Source of the DNA: Muricauda sp. SCSIO 65647
GTDB lineage: Bacteria > Bacteroidota > Bacteroidia > Flavobacteriales > Flavobacteriaceae
NCBI RefSeq assembly: GCF_021534965.1
Contig: NZ_CP091037.1
Span: 2,859,501 to 2,923,500, forward strand
Direction of reading: 5' to 3'
Length of the DNA: 64,000 bases
The notes beneath the pieces are model-generated. The model was not told the origin of the DNA, ran no database searches, and saw nothing but the letters and a program-made list of their open reading frames with translations. Position numbers and translations under genes: made by a program. Numbering within the stretch: the stretch's first letter is position 1; each line of letters starts with the position of its first letter. Shown piece by piece: positions 42,324-49,333 of this stretch.

Positions 42324-44525
42324 ATGGCGCTGACAAAGAATGATTTACAGACTGCCCTGAAAAAATACTTTGGTTTTTCCCAGTTTAAAGGATTACAGGA
42401 AGGTGTCATAAGCAATGTGCTAAAAGGCGATAACACATTTGTTATCATGCCGACCGGTGGCGGAAAATCACTTTGTTACCAGCTGCCGGCACTCCTGAAA
42501 GATGGTACGGCCATTGTGGTCTCACCATTGATTGCCCTAATGAAAAATCAGGTTGATGCGATTCGAGGTATTTCAGCTGAGTATGGTATTGCCCACGTAC
42601 TGAATTCATCACTGACCAAATCAGAGGTGAAACAGGTGATGAGCGACATCTCTATCGGTACTACAAAACTGTTGTATGTTGCTCCCGAGTCACTTACCAA
42701 AGAAGAATATGTCGATTTTCTACAATCGGTACAATTATCATTTGTAGCCGTTGACGAAGCCCATTGTATTTCGGAATGGGGTCATGATTTTAGACCTGAG
42801 TACCGCAATCTGAGAAGCATCATCAATCGTCTGGGAGACAACATACCCATTGTGGCGTTAACAGCTACGGCGACCCCAAAGGTACAAGAAGATATCTTGA
42901 AGAATTTGGGTATGGGCGATGCACAAGTTTTCAAGGCTTCGTTCAATCGACCGAACCTGTTTTATGAGGTAAGGCCCAAAACAAAGAATGTTGATGCCGA
43001 TATCATACGGTTTGTAAAGAAAAATGCAGGAAAATCCGGTATTATTTATTGTCTGAGCCGAAAACGTGTTGAAGAACTGGCACAGGTGTTACAGGTCAAC
43101 GGCATTAGCGCAGTGCCGTATCATGCTGGTTTCGATGCCAAGACCCGCTCGAAGTATCAAGACATGTTTTTGATGGAAGAGGTAGATGTGGTGGTCGCCA
43201 CCATTGCATTTGGTATGGGTATCGATAAACCCGACGTTAGGTTTGTGATTCATCATGATATTCCAAAAAGTATTGAAAGCTATTATCAAGAGACAGGACG
43301 TGCAGGTCGAGATGGCGGCGAGGGGCATTGCTTGGCCTTTTATTCATATAAAGATGTCGAAAAGCTTGAAAAGTTCATGTCGGGCAAGCCAGTGGCAGAA
43401 CAAGAGATAGGGCATGCCCTATTGCAAGAAATCGTGGCCTATGCTGAAACCTCCATTTCGCGACGAAAATTCATATTGCACTACTTCGGAGAAGAGTTTG
43501 ATGAGGTGAACGGTGCCGGTGCCGATATGGATGATAATACCCGAAATCCCAAACCTAAGGAAGAGGCCAAAGGCGAGGTGGTCAAACTTTTAAAAGCGGT
43601 ACAGGGCACCCACGAGAAATTCAAGACCAAAGAAATTGTGAAAACCTTGGTCGGTCAGGTCAATGCCCTCATTTCTTCGCATAAGGCAGATGAAAAAGAT
43701 TTTTTCGGAATCGGTTCAGATAAAGATGAACACTACTGGAAAGCCCTGATAAGACAAGTATTGGTCGCTGGTTTGCTACGAAAAGATATTGAACAATATG
43801 GCATACTTCATGTTACAGACATGGGCAAGGCGTTTTTAGAGAATCCCCAATCGTTTATGATGACCAAAGACCATGTCTATGACCATGATGATGATAATGG
43901 CATCATTACGGCCAGTAAATCGGCAGGTGGGGTTGCCGATGAGAAATTATTGGCGGTCTTGAAAGATTTGCGAAAAAGGGAAGCAAAAAAGTTGGAAGTG
44001 CCACCTTTTGTGGTATTTCAAGACCCTTCTTTGGATGACATGGCCTTGAAATATCCCATAAGTATTGAAGAACTACAGAATATACATGGGGTGGGTGAGG
44101 GCAAGGCCAAGAAGTATGGCCGCCCGTTCGTTGAGCTTATCGCCAAATATGTGGACGAGAATGATGTGATGCGACCTGATGATTTGGTGGTCAAGAGTAC
44201 AGGGGCCAATTCAGGACTCAAACTGTACATCATTCAGAATGTGGATAGAAAACTGCCCTTAGATGACATTGCCGCGGCCAAGGGTCTTGAAATTCCCGAA
44301 CTGATCAAAGAGATGGAACAAATTGTGTTCAGCGGTACCAAACTGAACATTAATTATTGGATCGATGAGGTTTTGGACGAAGACCAGCAAGAAGAGATAC
44401 ACGATTATTTTTTAGAGGCCGAGACCGATAGTATTGATGAGGCCATGCAAGAATTCGATGGCGATTACGAAGATGAAGAACTTCGGCTGTACCGTTTGAA
44501 GTTCATCAGTGAAGTGGCCAATTAA
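42324..44525 (+). CDS. recQ: ATP-dependent DNA helicase RecQ
   Basis: 3'-5' helicase of recombination repair, 733 residues. Helicase motifs: MPTGGGKSLCYQLPAL (Walker A, about residue 50), VVSPLIALMKNQVD, VDEAHCISEWGHDFRPEY (DEAH plus aromatic loop), TATATPKVQ, YHAGF and QETGRAGRDGG. A winged-helix (RQC) domain and an HRDC domain follow (AKKLEVPPFVVFQDPSLDDMA, about 555). The zinc-binding Cys cluster usually seen after FGE is missing (SISRRKFILHYFGEEFDEVNGAG). Start at the ATG at 42324; the track could extend from a TTG at 42294. Its stop overlaps the next gene's stop by 4 bp. Confidence 0.94.
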   Translation: MALTKNDLQTALKKYFGFSQFKGLQEGVISNVLKGDNTFVIMPTGGGKSLCYQLPALLKDGTAIVVSPLIALMKNQVDAIRGISAEYGIAHVLNSSLTKSEVKQVMSDISIGTTKLLYVAPESLTKEEYVDFLQSVQLSFVAVDEAHCISEWGHDFRPEYRNLRSIINRLGDNIPIVALTATATPKVQEDILKNLGMGDAQVFKASFNRPNLFYEVRPKTKNVDADIIRFVKKNAGKSGIIYCLSRKRVEELAQVLQVNGISAVPYHAGFDAKTRSKYQDMFLMEEVDVVVATIAFGMGIDKPDVRFVIHHDIPKSIESYYQETGRAGRDGGEGHCLAFYSYKDVEKLEKFMSGKPVAEQEIGHALLQEIVAYAETSISRRKFILHYFGEEFDEVNGAGADMDDNTRNPKPKEEAKGEVVKLLKAVQGTHEKFKTKEIVKTLVGQVNALISSHKADEKDFFGIGSDKDEHYWKALIRQVLVAGLLRKDIEQYGILHVTDMGKAFLENPQSFMMTKDHVYDHDDDNGIITASKSAGGVADEKLLAVLKDLRKREAKKLEVPPFVVFQDPSLDDMALKYPISIEELQNIHGVGEGKAKKYGRPFVELIAKYVDENDVMRPDDLVVKSTGANSGLKLYIIQNVDRKLPLDDIAAAKGLEIPELIKEMEQIVFSGTKLNINYWIDEVLDEDQQEEIHDYFLEAETDSIDEAMQEFDGDYEDEELRLYRLKFISEVAN

Positions 44526-44911
44526 GGAGCCAGATAGTTGAAAGGCGGCCTATCAATATTTCTGAGGATCGTAAACAATATAAAAACACCCAAGATGATC
44601 AAGGGGGCCTTCCTATTTTGTAGGAAGGTCTTTTTTTCTGGATACCACACTTTTACGACCCAGTGAAAAACAATCAGCAAAAGAGAGGGTATCAGCAAGA
44701 AGTTGTGTGAGAATGCATCGGCTATTCTGAGATGAAAAAGGTCATGAAGCGCTCGTTGACTTCCACAACCGGTACAATAAATCCCCAATCCCATGTGAAC
44801 GGGACATTTTGGAAAAAAAGGATCATATTTCTCTGGGCTCAGTACATAATAGACCAGTACCACCAATAGAAGTACTACGAATGCGAAGATATATATATGT
44901 TTATTGGACAT
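44522..44911 (-). CDS. DUF2752 membrane protein (copy A)
   Basis: A 129-residue protein with three to four hydrophobic segments. The DUF2752 hallmark CPVHMGLGIYCTGCGSQRALHDLFHLRIADAFSHN (CxxC-like Cys set, GCGxxRA) is at about residues 38-70. Family function is unknown. I set the start at 44911; the open frame extends to 44938. It overlaps the end of the 104-residue dispanin gene by 11 bp, which suggests co-translation, and converges with recQ. Confidence 0.82.
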   Translation of the reverse strand: MSNKHIYIFAFVVLLLVVLVYYVLSPEKYDPFFPKCPVHMGLGIYCTGCGSQRALHDLFHLRIADAFSHNFLLIPSLLLIVFHWVVKVWYPEKKTFLQNRKAPLIILGVFILFTILRNIDRPPFNYLAP

Positions 44912-45215
44912 TTTCACCACCAGCAAATATGGCACCAAAAAACAAGCCCAAAAAGGCCAGCCCCAAGATTATTTCAAGAATGATGTAGAGCATAAAAAAG
45001 GCCAAGGGCAAAATGATACCGGCCAATCCCCAAAGTTTTGCGCTCTTTGAGGCTCTTTCGGCTTCTTCATAGGCACCTCTGTAATAGGCATCACTTACTT
45101 TGGTCGCATAAATGATGCTTACTATGCCTGTTGGCGGGCAACAAAGAATTGTTGATATGATGGCCAATGCCAGATAATCATTGGGCTTTGGGCGATGGTT
45201 ATCTCTCTGTTGCAT
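44901..45215 (-). CDS. CD225/dispanin-family membrane protein (copy 1)
   Basis: A 104-residue protein with two membrane segments. The CD225 core is LALAIISTILCCPPTGIVSIIYATKVSDAYYRGAYEEAERASKSAKLW, including the typical CC-P-GI and A-G-Y-A-S-AK-W pattern, then a second membrane segment. CD225 is shared with animal IFITM proteins that change membrane fusion; the bacterial role is unknown. It precedes the DUF2752 copy A gene, and a strong hairpin lies upstream. Confidence 0.85.
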   Translation of the reverse strand: MQQRDNHRPKPNDYLALAIISTILCCPPTGIVSIIYATKVSDAYYRGAYEEAERASKSAKLWGLAGIILPLAFFMLYIILEIILGLAFLGLFFGAIFAGGENVQ

Positions 45216-45284
45216 CTTGTGACGTTAAACGCAATACGACCGTTGGTATTGCTTTTAGGAGATTTGGGTCTTGTCAATGAAATA

Positions 45285-45312
45285 GGAGCATTGTCGCAAG
45301 AAACAATGCTCC
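45285..45312 (-). terminator. Perfect 10-bp stem-loop between the two dispanin genes
   Basis: GGAGCATTGT and ACAATGCTCC pair around an 8-nt loop. It is 20 bp past the stop of the 94-residue dispanin gene. On the minus strand the bases after the stem are T-rich but not a full T-run, so it may be a weak terminator or an mRNA stabiliser. A poly-A run follows on the plus strand. Confidence 0.55.
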
Positions 45313-45332
45313 CAAAAAATAGAAAAAGACTT

Positions 45333-45617
45333 TTAAAAAGAACTACTGCCCAGCCCTCCCAAAAAGGCCAAACCGAATATGGCTATGTATATTATCCAAA
45401 AGACCACGCCGATCAAAGGGCCGGCAATGGCCCAATTCTTAGCTTTTCTAGATGAGTCAAGTGCTTTGTCGTATTCACCCCTTTCATAGGCCTCATTCAC
45501 TTTTGAGGCGTAGATGATACTGGGTATGCCCGTTACGATACAGCACAGAACAGTGCTCAAAATGGCCCATACCAAATAATTATCTGGTTTTGGTGGTTTG
45601 TTGGTGTTGTTTTCCAT
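45333..45617 (-). CDS. CD225/dispanin-family membrane protein (copy 2)
   Basis: A 94-residue paralog of the neighbouring gene. The core LVWAILSTVLCCIVTGIPSIIYASKVNEAYERGEYDKALDSSRKAKNW matches CD225, followed by a second membrane segment and a Gly-rich end (GLAFLGGLGSSSF). Its N-terminal ~13 residues are Pro/Asn/Lys-rich, as in copy 1 (PKPxDYL). It follows the CCC-motif gene after 26 bp on the same strand, and ends shortly before a strong hairpin. Confidence 0.86.
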   Translation of the reverse strand: MENNTNKPPKPDNYLVWAILSTVLCCIVTGIPSIIYASKVNEAYERGEYDKALDSSRKAKNWAIAGPLIGVVFWIIYIAIFGLAFLGGLGSSSF

Positions 45618-45643
45618 GAGAAAAAAATTTGTCGGTTATTGCT

Positions 45644-45973
45644 CTACTCTCCGTATTGTTCCATGATTTGTTTCACCTGTTCCATGTATGCATCGATACC
45701 TCCCATTTTCTGGATGGAATAGATAGTCCAGATTAGAGTGATCGCACCAACAACCAATCCGATTATGGCAATGATTTTAGCCGTTTTGAGCTGACTGTAA
45801 TTGGAATATAGCTCTGGATTGGAAGCATACGTTCTTTCATCCTTTCTCAAGAGAAAAAAAGCGATGCCTGACATTAAAATTCCGCCAATGCCCGAGCTTA
45901 CGCAACAGCATACAAAAGAGACAATTCCCAAGATAAGACCTGTTGTGACGTTTGGTAATTTTTGTTGTTCCAT
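45644..45973 (-). CDS. CCC-motif membrane protein
   Basis: A 109-residue two-to-three-pass membrane protein. The N-terminal segment TTGLILGIVSFVCCCVSSGIGGILMSGIAFFLLRKDERTY has the triple-Cys motif that names the family, and a second hydrophobic stretch (IIAIIGLVVGAITLIWTIYSI) is at about 75-95, with an amphipathic Met/Gln-rich tail. It resembles a dispanin in topology. Function unknown. It lies 8 bp after the DUF2752 copy B gene. Confidence 0.82.
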   Translation of the reverse strand: MEQQKLPNVTTGLILGIVSFVCCCVSSGIGGILMSGIAFFLLRKDERTYASNPELYSNYSQLKTAKIIAIIGLVVGAITLIWTIYSIQKMGGIDAYMEQVKQIMEQYGE

Positions 45974-45981
45974 GGTATGAT

Positions 45982-46290
45982 TTATGATAAAAGTTTGATG
46001 ATATAACTGACCAATATGGTTGCCACACTTGTTATGCCCAAGGCAATAATGATTTGATTGGCATATTTGATGGAAAATAACTTATTGGCAATCAAAAAAA
46101 TAGACAATGTCAAAAGAAAATAGATGGCAGGGTACATTTGAAATGCGCCTGAAAAGTCACCTTCCAATAATAAAAAGAACGAACGTTGTAGACCACAGCC
46201 CGGACAGTCAAAACCAAGAATCTGTTTGCTCATACAGGGCAGCATCAAATCTTTGCCGGGCAATAAAAGAGCAGTACAGAACGTACACAT
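45982..46290 (-). CDS. DUF2752 membrane protein (copy B)
   Basis: A 102-residue protein with the DUF2752 core MSKQILGFDCPGCGLQRSFFLLLEGDFSGAFQMYP (GCGxxRS) and two C-terminal membrane segments. The first ~15 residues (MCTFCTALLLPGKDLM) are atypical, so translation may begin at an ATG at 46245. It starts a probable operon with the CCC gene and dispanin copy 2. It is divergent from the Smr gene. Confidence 0.8.
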   Translation of the reverse strand: MCTFCTALLLPGKDLMLPCMSKQILGFDCPGCGLQRSFFLLLEGDFSGAFQMYPAIYFLLTLSIFLIANKLFSIKYANQIIIALGITSVATILVSYIIKLLS

Positions 46291-46360
46291 GGACTTTAGT
46301 GGTTTATGGGGATTAAAATACTATTATTTTTGGTACTGTTTAAATAAAAGGATACAAAAA

Positions 46361-46903
46361 TTGGCAGATTTTAGGGTTGGCGACAGTGTTGAACTACTTG
46401 ATGAACCGCTACGGGCCACGGTAATCGATATTAAAGGATCTATGATAACGGTTGAGATGGAAGATGGCTTTATGATGGAATTTGAGGCTACCCAATTGGT
46501 GAAGGTCGATGATTCTATTTCAGTGACCAATTTTGAGATAGCCCAAGTGAAATCACAAAAAGACGCAGCAAAAAAGAAAAGACCTCCCCAAAAAAAGCGA
46601 AAAGAACGTAATATTCCCAAGCTTGAGGTCGATTTGCATATTGAAAAATTAGTGCCTTCCACTAAAGGGCTCGACACCTTTGACATTTTAGACTTGCAAC
46701 TACAGACCGCCAAAAGACAGTTAGAGTTTGCCATCGGAAAACGAATACAAAAAGTGGTGTTTATTCATGGGGTCGGTGAAGGGGTGCTCAAAGAAGAACT
46801 CAGTTATCTTTTTAAAAAGTATGGCAACCTAAGGTTCTATGATGCCGATTATCAAAAATATGGTCTCGGGGCCACTGAGGTCTACATTTTTCAGAACCCT
46901 TAG
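46361..46903 (+). CDS. Smr-domain protein
   Basis: A 180-residue protein that starts with a small beta-rich domain (ADFRVGDSVELLDEPLRATVIDIKGSMITVEMEDGFMMEF, about 1-45), has a Lys-rich middle (KKKRPPQKKRKERN), and ends with an Smr domain: VDLHIEKL at about 88, IHGVGEG (HGxG motif) at about 127, and GLGATEVYIF. Smr domains are DNA or RNA nicking nucleases in MutS2, and stand-alone versions act on RNA in some bacteria. I chose the TTG at 46361 since the family similarity starts there; the longer frame from 46226 runs through unrelated sequence. Converges with the lipoprotein gene (4-bp overlap). Confidence 0.8.
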   Translation: MADFRVGDSVELLDEPLRATVIDIKGSMITVEMEDGFMMEFEATQLVKVDDSISVTNFEIAQVKSQKDAAKKKRPPQKKRKERNIPKLEVDLHIEKLVPSTKGLDTFDILDLQLQTAKRQLEFAIGKRIQKVVFIHGVGEGVLKEELSYLFKKYGNLRFYDADYQKYGLGATEVYIFQNP

Positions 46904-47412
46904 TTGATCGGGGTGGCTATTTCACCAAATTCGTTGATAGTCAAATCGGTAATTCGTTCTCCTTGGTCATTGACCAAAGTGATTTCACTTAGCGTTATGG
47001 TATGGTTGTATGCCGTACTGTCAGCGTTTACAGTGGTTTCAATGGTGACCAATCCATCTCCAGCCTCTACTTCTTCTGTAACGGTAGGTGTCACAGGTGG
47101 TATGTCATCACAGAAATAACCGCTTGATACATTGTCTGAAAAAACGCGGTATACCAGTTTTGATTGATTGGGTATGGAACTCTCAGTCGTTACTGTGCTA
47201 CCGTCTAGAACACCATTTTTCAAAACATTTGACTGTAAGGTAAGAATGAGGGCTTCGGCATCATTTATTTTAAAGAGAAGTTGGGTGTCTTCGGTCAAAT
47301 TGTCACAATTACTAACAGCAACATCATCAAAATCTATGGTTTCGATTTGCAGGTCACCATCACTGCATGAAACCAATAGTACAACGAGCAAGGTAAAGGC
47401 AAATTTTTTCAT
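46900..47412 (-). CDS. Lipoprotein of unknown function
   Basis: A 170-residue exported lipoprotein (signal FAFTLLVVLLVSC, Cys about residue 16). The mature part is acidic, rich in Thr, Val and Asp, and looks all-beta, with two Cys (VSNCDNL at about 35 and YFCDDIPP at about 99) that could form a disulfide. No known domain was recognised. It is divergent from the cysteine desulfurase gene. A -7 box lies only 5 bp upstream of its start, which suggests a leaderless mRNA. Confidence 0.7.
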   Translation of the reverse strand: MKKFAFTLLVVLLVSCSDGDLQIETIDFDDVAVSNCDNLTEDTQLLFKINDAEALILTLQSNVLKNGVLDGSTVTTESSIPNQSKLVYRVFSDNVSSGYFCDDIPPVTPTVTEEVEAGDGLVTIETTVNADSTAYNHTITLSEITLVNDQGERITDLTINEFGEIATPIN

Positions 47413-47417
47413 GGCTC

Positions 47418-47425
47418 CAAATTTA
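47418..47425 (-). promoter_or_regulatory. -7 box almost at the start codon of the lipoprotein gene
   Basis: Minus-strand TAAATTTG fits TAnnTTTG, ending 5 bp before the ATG of the lipoprotein gene. Transcription would begin near the start codon, giving a leaderless or near-leaderless message, unless a second promoter exists. Confidence 0.4.
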
Positions 47426-47465
47426 AGGCAATTCGAATTGACCTACTTCGATAGAGGTATTCATT

Positions 47466-47499
47466 TTTGAAGAAATTAACTTTATTTCGGTTACATTTG
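47466..47499 (+). promoter_or_regulatory. Promoter of the cysteine desulfurase gene
   Basis: TTTG at 47466-47469 and TACATTTG at 47492-47499 are separated by 22 bp, matching the Bacteroidota consensus TTTG-N17-23-TAnnTTTG. The start codon is 26 bp downstream of the -7 box. Confidence 0.65.
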
Positions 47500-47525
47500 C
47501 CATGCTCTAAAACGTTTGGGTTGAC

Positions 47526-48674
47526 ATGGAAAAAGTCTATCTTGATAGTGCGGCCACTACTCGTGTCAGGGATGAAGTAATTCAAAAAATGCAAGAAGCC
47601 CTGGTGAATTGCTATGGAAACCCTTCGTCTACGCATAGTTTTGGCCGATCGGCAAAGACAGCCATTGAAAAGGCTAGAAAGACCATTGCCAAGTACCTTA
47701 ACGCGCAGCCATCAGAAATCATCTTTACTTCGGGCGGTACAGAGGCCGACAATATGATTTTACGTTGTGCTGTACGCGATTTGGGGGTGACGACCATTAT
47801 TACTTCAAAGATTGAGCACCACGCCGTATTGCATACCGCTGAAGAACTTGAAAAAGAATATGGTACGAAGCAGGTTTTTGTGGATTTGGATACTGATGGT
47901 AACCCAGATATCGAACATTTGGCCACTCTTCTTGGGCAAGATGATTCGAAGAAATTGGTCAGCTTGATGCATGTCAACAATGAAATCGGTAATTTGATCG
48001 ATATTGATCGAGTCGCACAAATCTGCAAAGAAAGCGGTGCTTTGCTACATTCTGATACGGTACAGTCTATTGGTCATTATGAGTGGGATCTCGAAAAGAC
48101 TCCCATTGATTTTTTGACCGCGGCTGCGCATAAGTTTCATGGACCCAAAGGTGTTGGTTTTGCTTTCATCAGAAGAAATTCTGGCTTGAAACCTTTAATT
48201 GTTGGCGGTGCCCAAGAACGAGGGTATCGAGCAGGCACAGAGCCATACCATAACATAGTCGGTTTAGAAGGGGCATTTGTCGCTGCCTATGACCATCTCG
48301 GTGAAGAACAGGCCTATGTGTTGGGTTTGAAAAAACACTTCATTGAGAAGATAAAGGCCGAGATACCGGGTATCGAGTTCAACGGGCTCTCTGGCAACTT
48401 AGAAAAAAGCACCTATACCTTGACCAATGTACGCCTGCCGTTCGATAGGCAGAAATCGTTGATGCTACTCTTTCATCTCGATTTAAAGGGTATTGCCTGT
48501 TCAAAAGGCAGTGCCTGTCAATCTGGAAGTAACGCGGGCTCGCATGTACTTACTGAAATTTTGAACAAAGAAGAACTGGAGAAACCGTCACTACGATTTT
48601 CTTTTTCCAAGTATAACACCAAAGAAGAGTTGGATTATGTTGTCAGGGTGTTGAAAGAGTTTGCCGAAAGCTAG
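47526..48674 (+). CDS. Cysteine desulfurase, IscS/NifS-like
   Basis: A PLP enzyme that removes sulfur from Cys for Fe-S clusters and thio-modification. The 382-residue product has the N-terminal YLDSAATTRVRDEVI, TSGGTEADN, SKIEHHAVL, the PLP Lys in TAAAHKFHGPKGVG (about residue 202), and GIACSKGSACQSGSNAGSHV with the reactive Cys in the loop (about 330). The short loop fits group I (IscS/NifS) better than SufS. No iscU or suf genes are nearby. Converges with a CsgG-like gene (4-bp overlap). Confidence 0.92.
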   Translation: MEKVYLDSAATTRVRDEVIQKMQEALVNCYGNPSSTHSFGRSAKTAIEKARKTIAKYLNAQPSEIIFTSGGTEADNMILRCAVRDLGVTTIITSKIEHHAVLHTAEELEKEYGTKQVFVDLDTDGNPDIEHLATLLGQDDSKKLVSLMHVNNEIGNLIDIDRVAQICKESGALLHSDTVQSIGHYEWDLEKTPIDFLTAAAHKFHGPKGVGFAFIRRNSGLKPLIVGGAQERGYRAGTEPYHNIVGLEGAFVAAYDHLGEEQAYVLGLKKHFIEKIKAEIPGIEFNGLSGNLEKSTYTLTNVRLPFDRQKSLMLLFHLDLKGIACSKGSACQSGSNAGSHVLTEILNKEELEKPSLRFSFSKYNTKEELDYVVRVLKEFAES

Positions 48675-49333
48675 CGATCTTTTTTTCTTTTCCGCTTTTT
48701 TTCCCGGTCGTACGGAAAGTTTCTAGAAGCCTGTTTCATCATTCTGTCAATAAGTTCGTTGGTATTCTTGCCCGTCTTTTTGGTGATTTCCTTTTCATAT
48801 TTCCAAAGAAGCTTTTCTGTCTGAGCATCACTGATTTTGATGCCTATTCGCCCGTAGTTGGCATTTCCATTAAAATAATCCAACAGGCTGAAATTGGTGG
48901 GCACACCTTCAGAAAGCAATATATTTAGGTTCAGACTGCCACTGATGATGCCATCTACATTCAGTATTTCGCTCAGTTCTTTGATTGTGTAGACGTCAAG
49001 ATTTTCATAAGTAATGCCCTCTTTGGCTAAAATCGCATTGGTGTCGTCGGTGTTTTGAAAATCGACGTTGAATTTTTTTCTTTTCTTTCGGATTGAAAAA
49101 TAAGTTTCGAGGGCATTTTGTACCGCATAGCCCTCTTGCTGCGCCAGCTGTTTAAGCTCTTGGCCATCTACCCGCTCTTTCAAATCGAGATTTGTGACAA
49201 AAGGAAGTATCGCCAAAAGTTCATGGTCTTGGCTAAGTTCCTCAAATCTCGGACTTTCATAAATGTCTTTCTGTGCCCAGGCGACATGTATCGCCAAAAA
49301 CAGAAAAAAAAGAATCTTTTTCATTGATTTCAT
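48671..49333 (-). CDS. Secreted CsgG/TolB-N-like protein of unknown function
   Basis: A 220-residue exported protein (signal KKILFFLFLAIHVAWAQ). The mature part resembles the CsgG/LpoB/TolB-N fold: LLAILPFVTNLDL at the start, a middle helix with YSIR-like basic stretch, VDGIISGSLNLNILL, and RIGIKISDAQTEKLLWKYEKE, ending in an Arg/Lys tail. Its start (ATG at 49333) shares one base with the TonB receptor stop (TGATG), so it is coupled to that gene; a second in-frame ATG is at 49324. The role could be in surface assembly or transport, inferred only. Confidence 0.7.
   Translation of the reverse strand: MKSMKKILFFLFLAIHVAWAQKDIYESPRFEELSQDHELLAILPFVTNLDLKERVDGQELKQLAQQEGYAVQNALETYFSIRKKRKKFNVDFQNTDDTNAILAKEGITYENLDVYTIKELSEILNVDGIISGSLNLNILLSEGVPTNFSLLDYFNGNANYGRIGIKISDAQTEKLLWKYEKEITKKTGKNTNELIDRMMKQASRNFPYDREKKRKRKKDR

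Noticed and set aside
47612-48028. 138-codon minus-strand open frame
   Set aside because: Lies within the cysteine desulfurase gene, opposite strand; no domain recognised.
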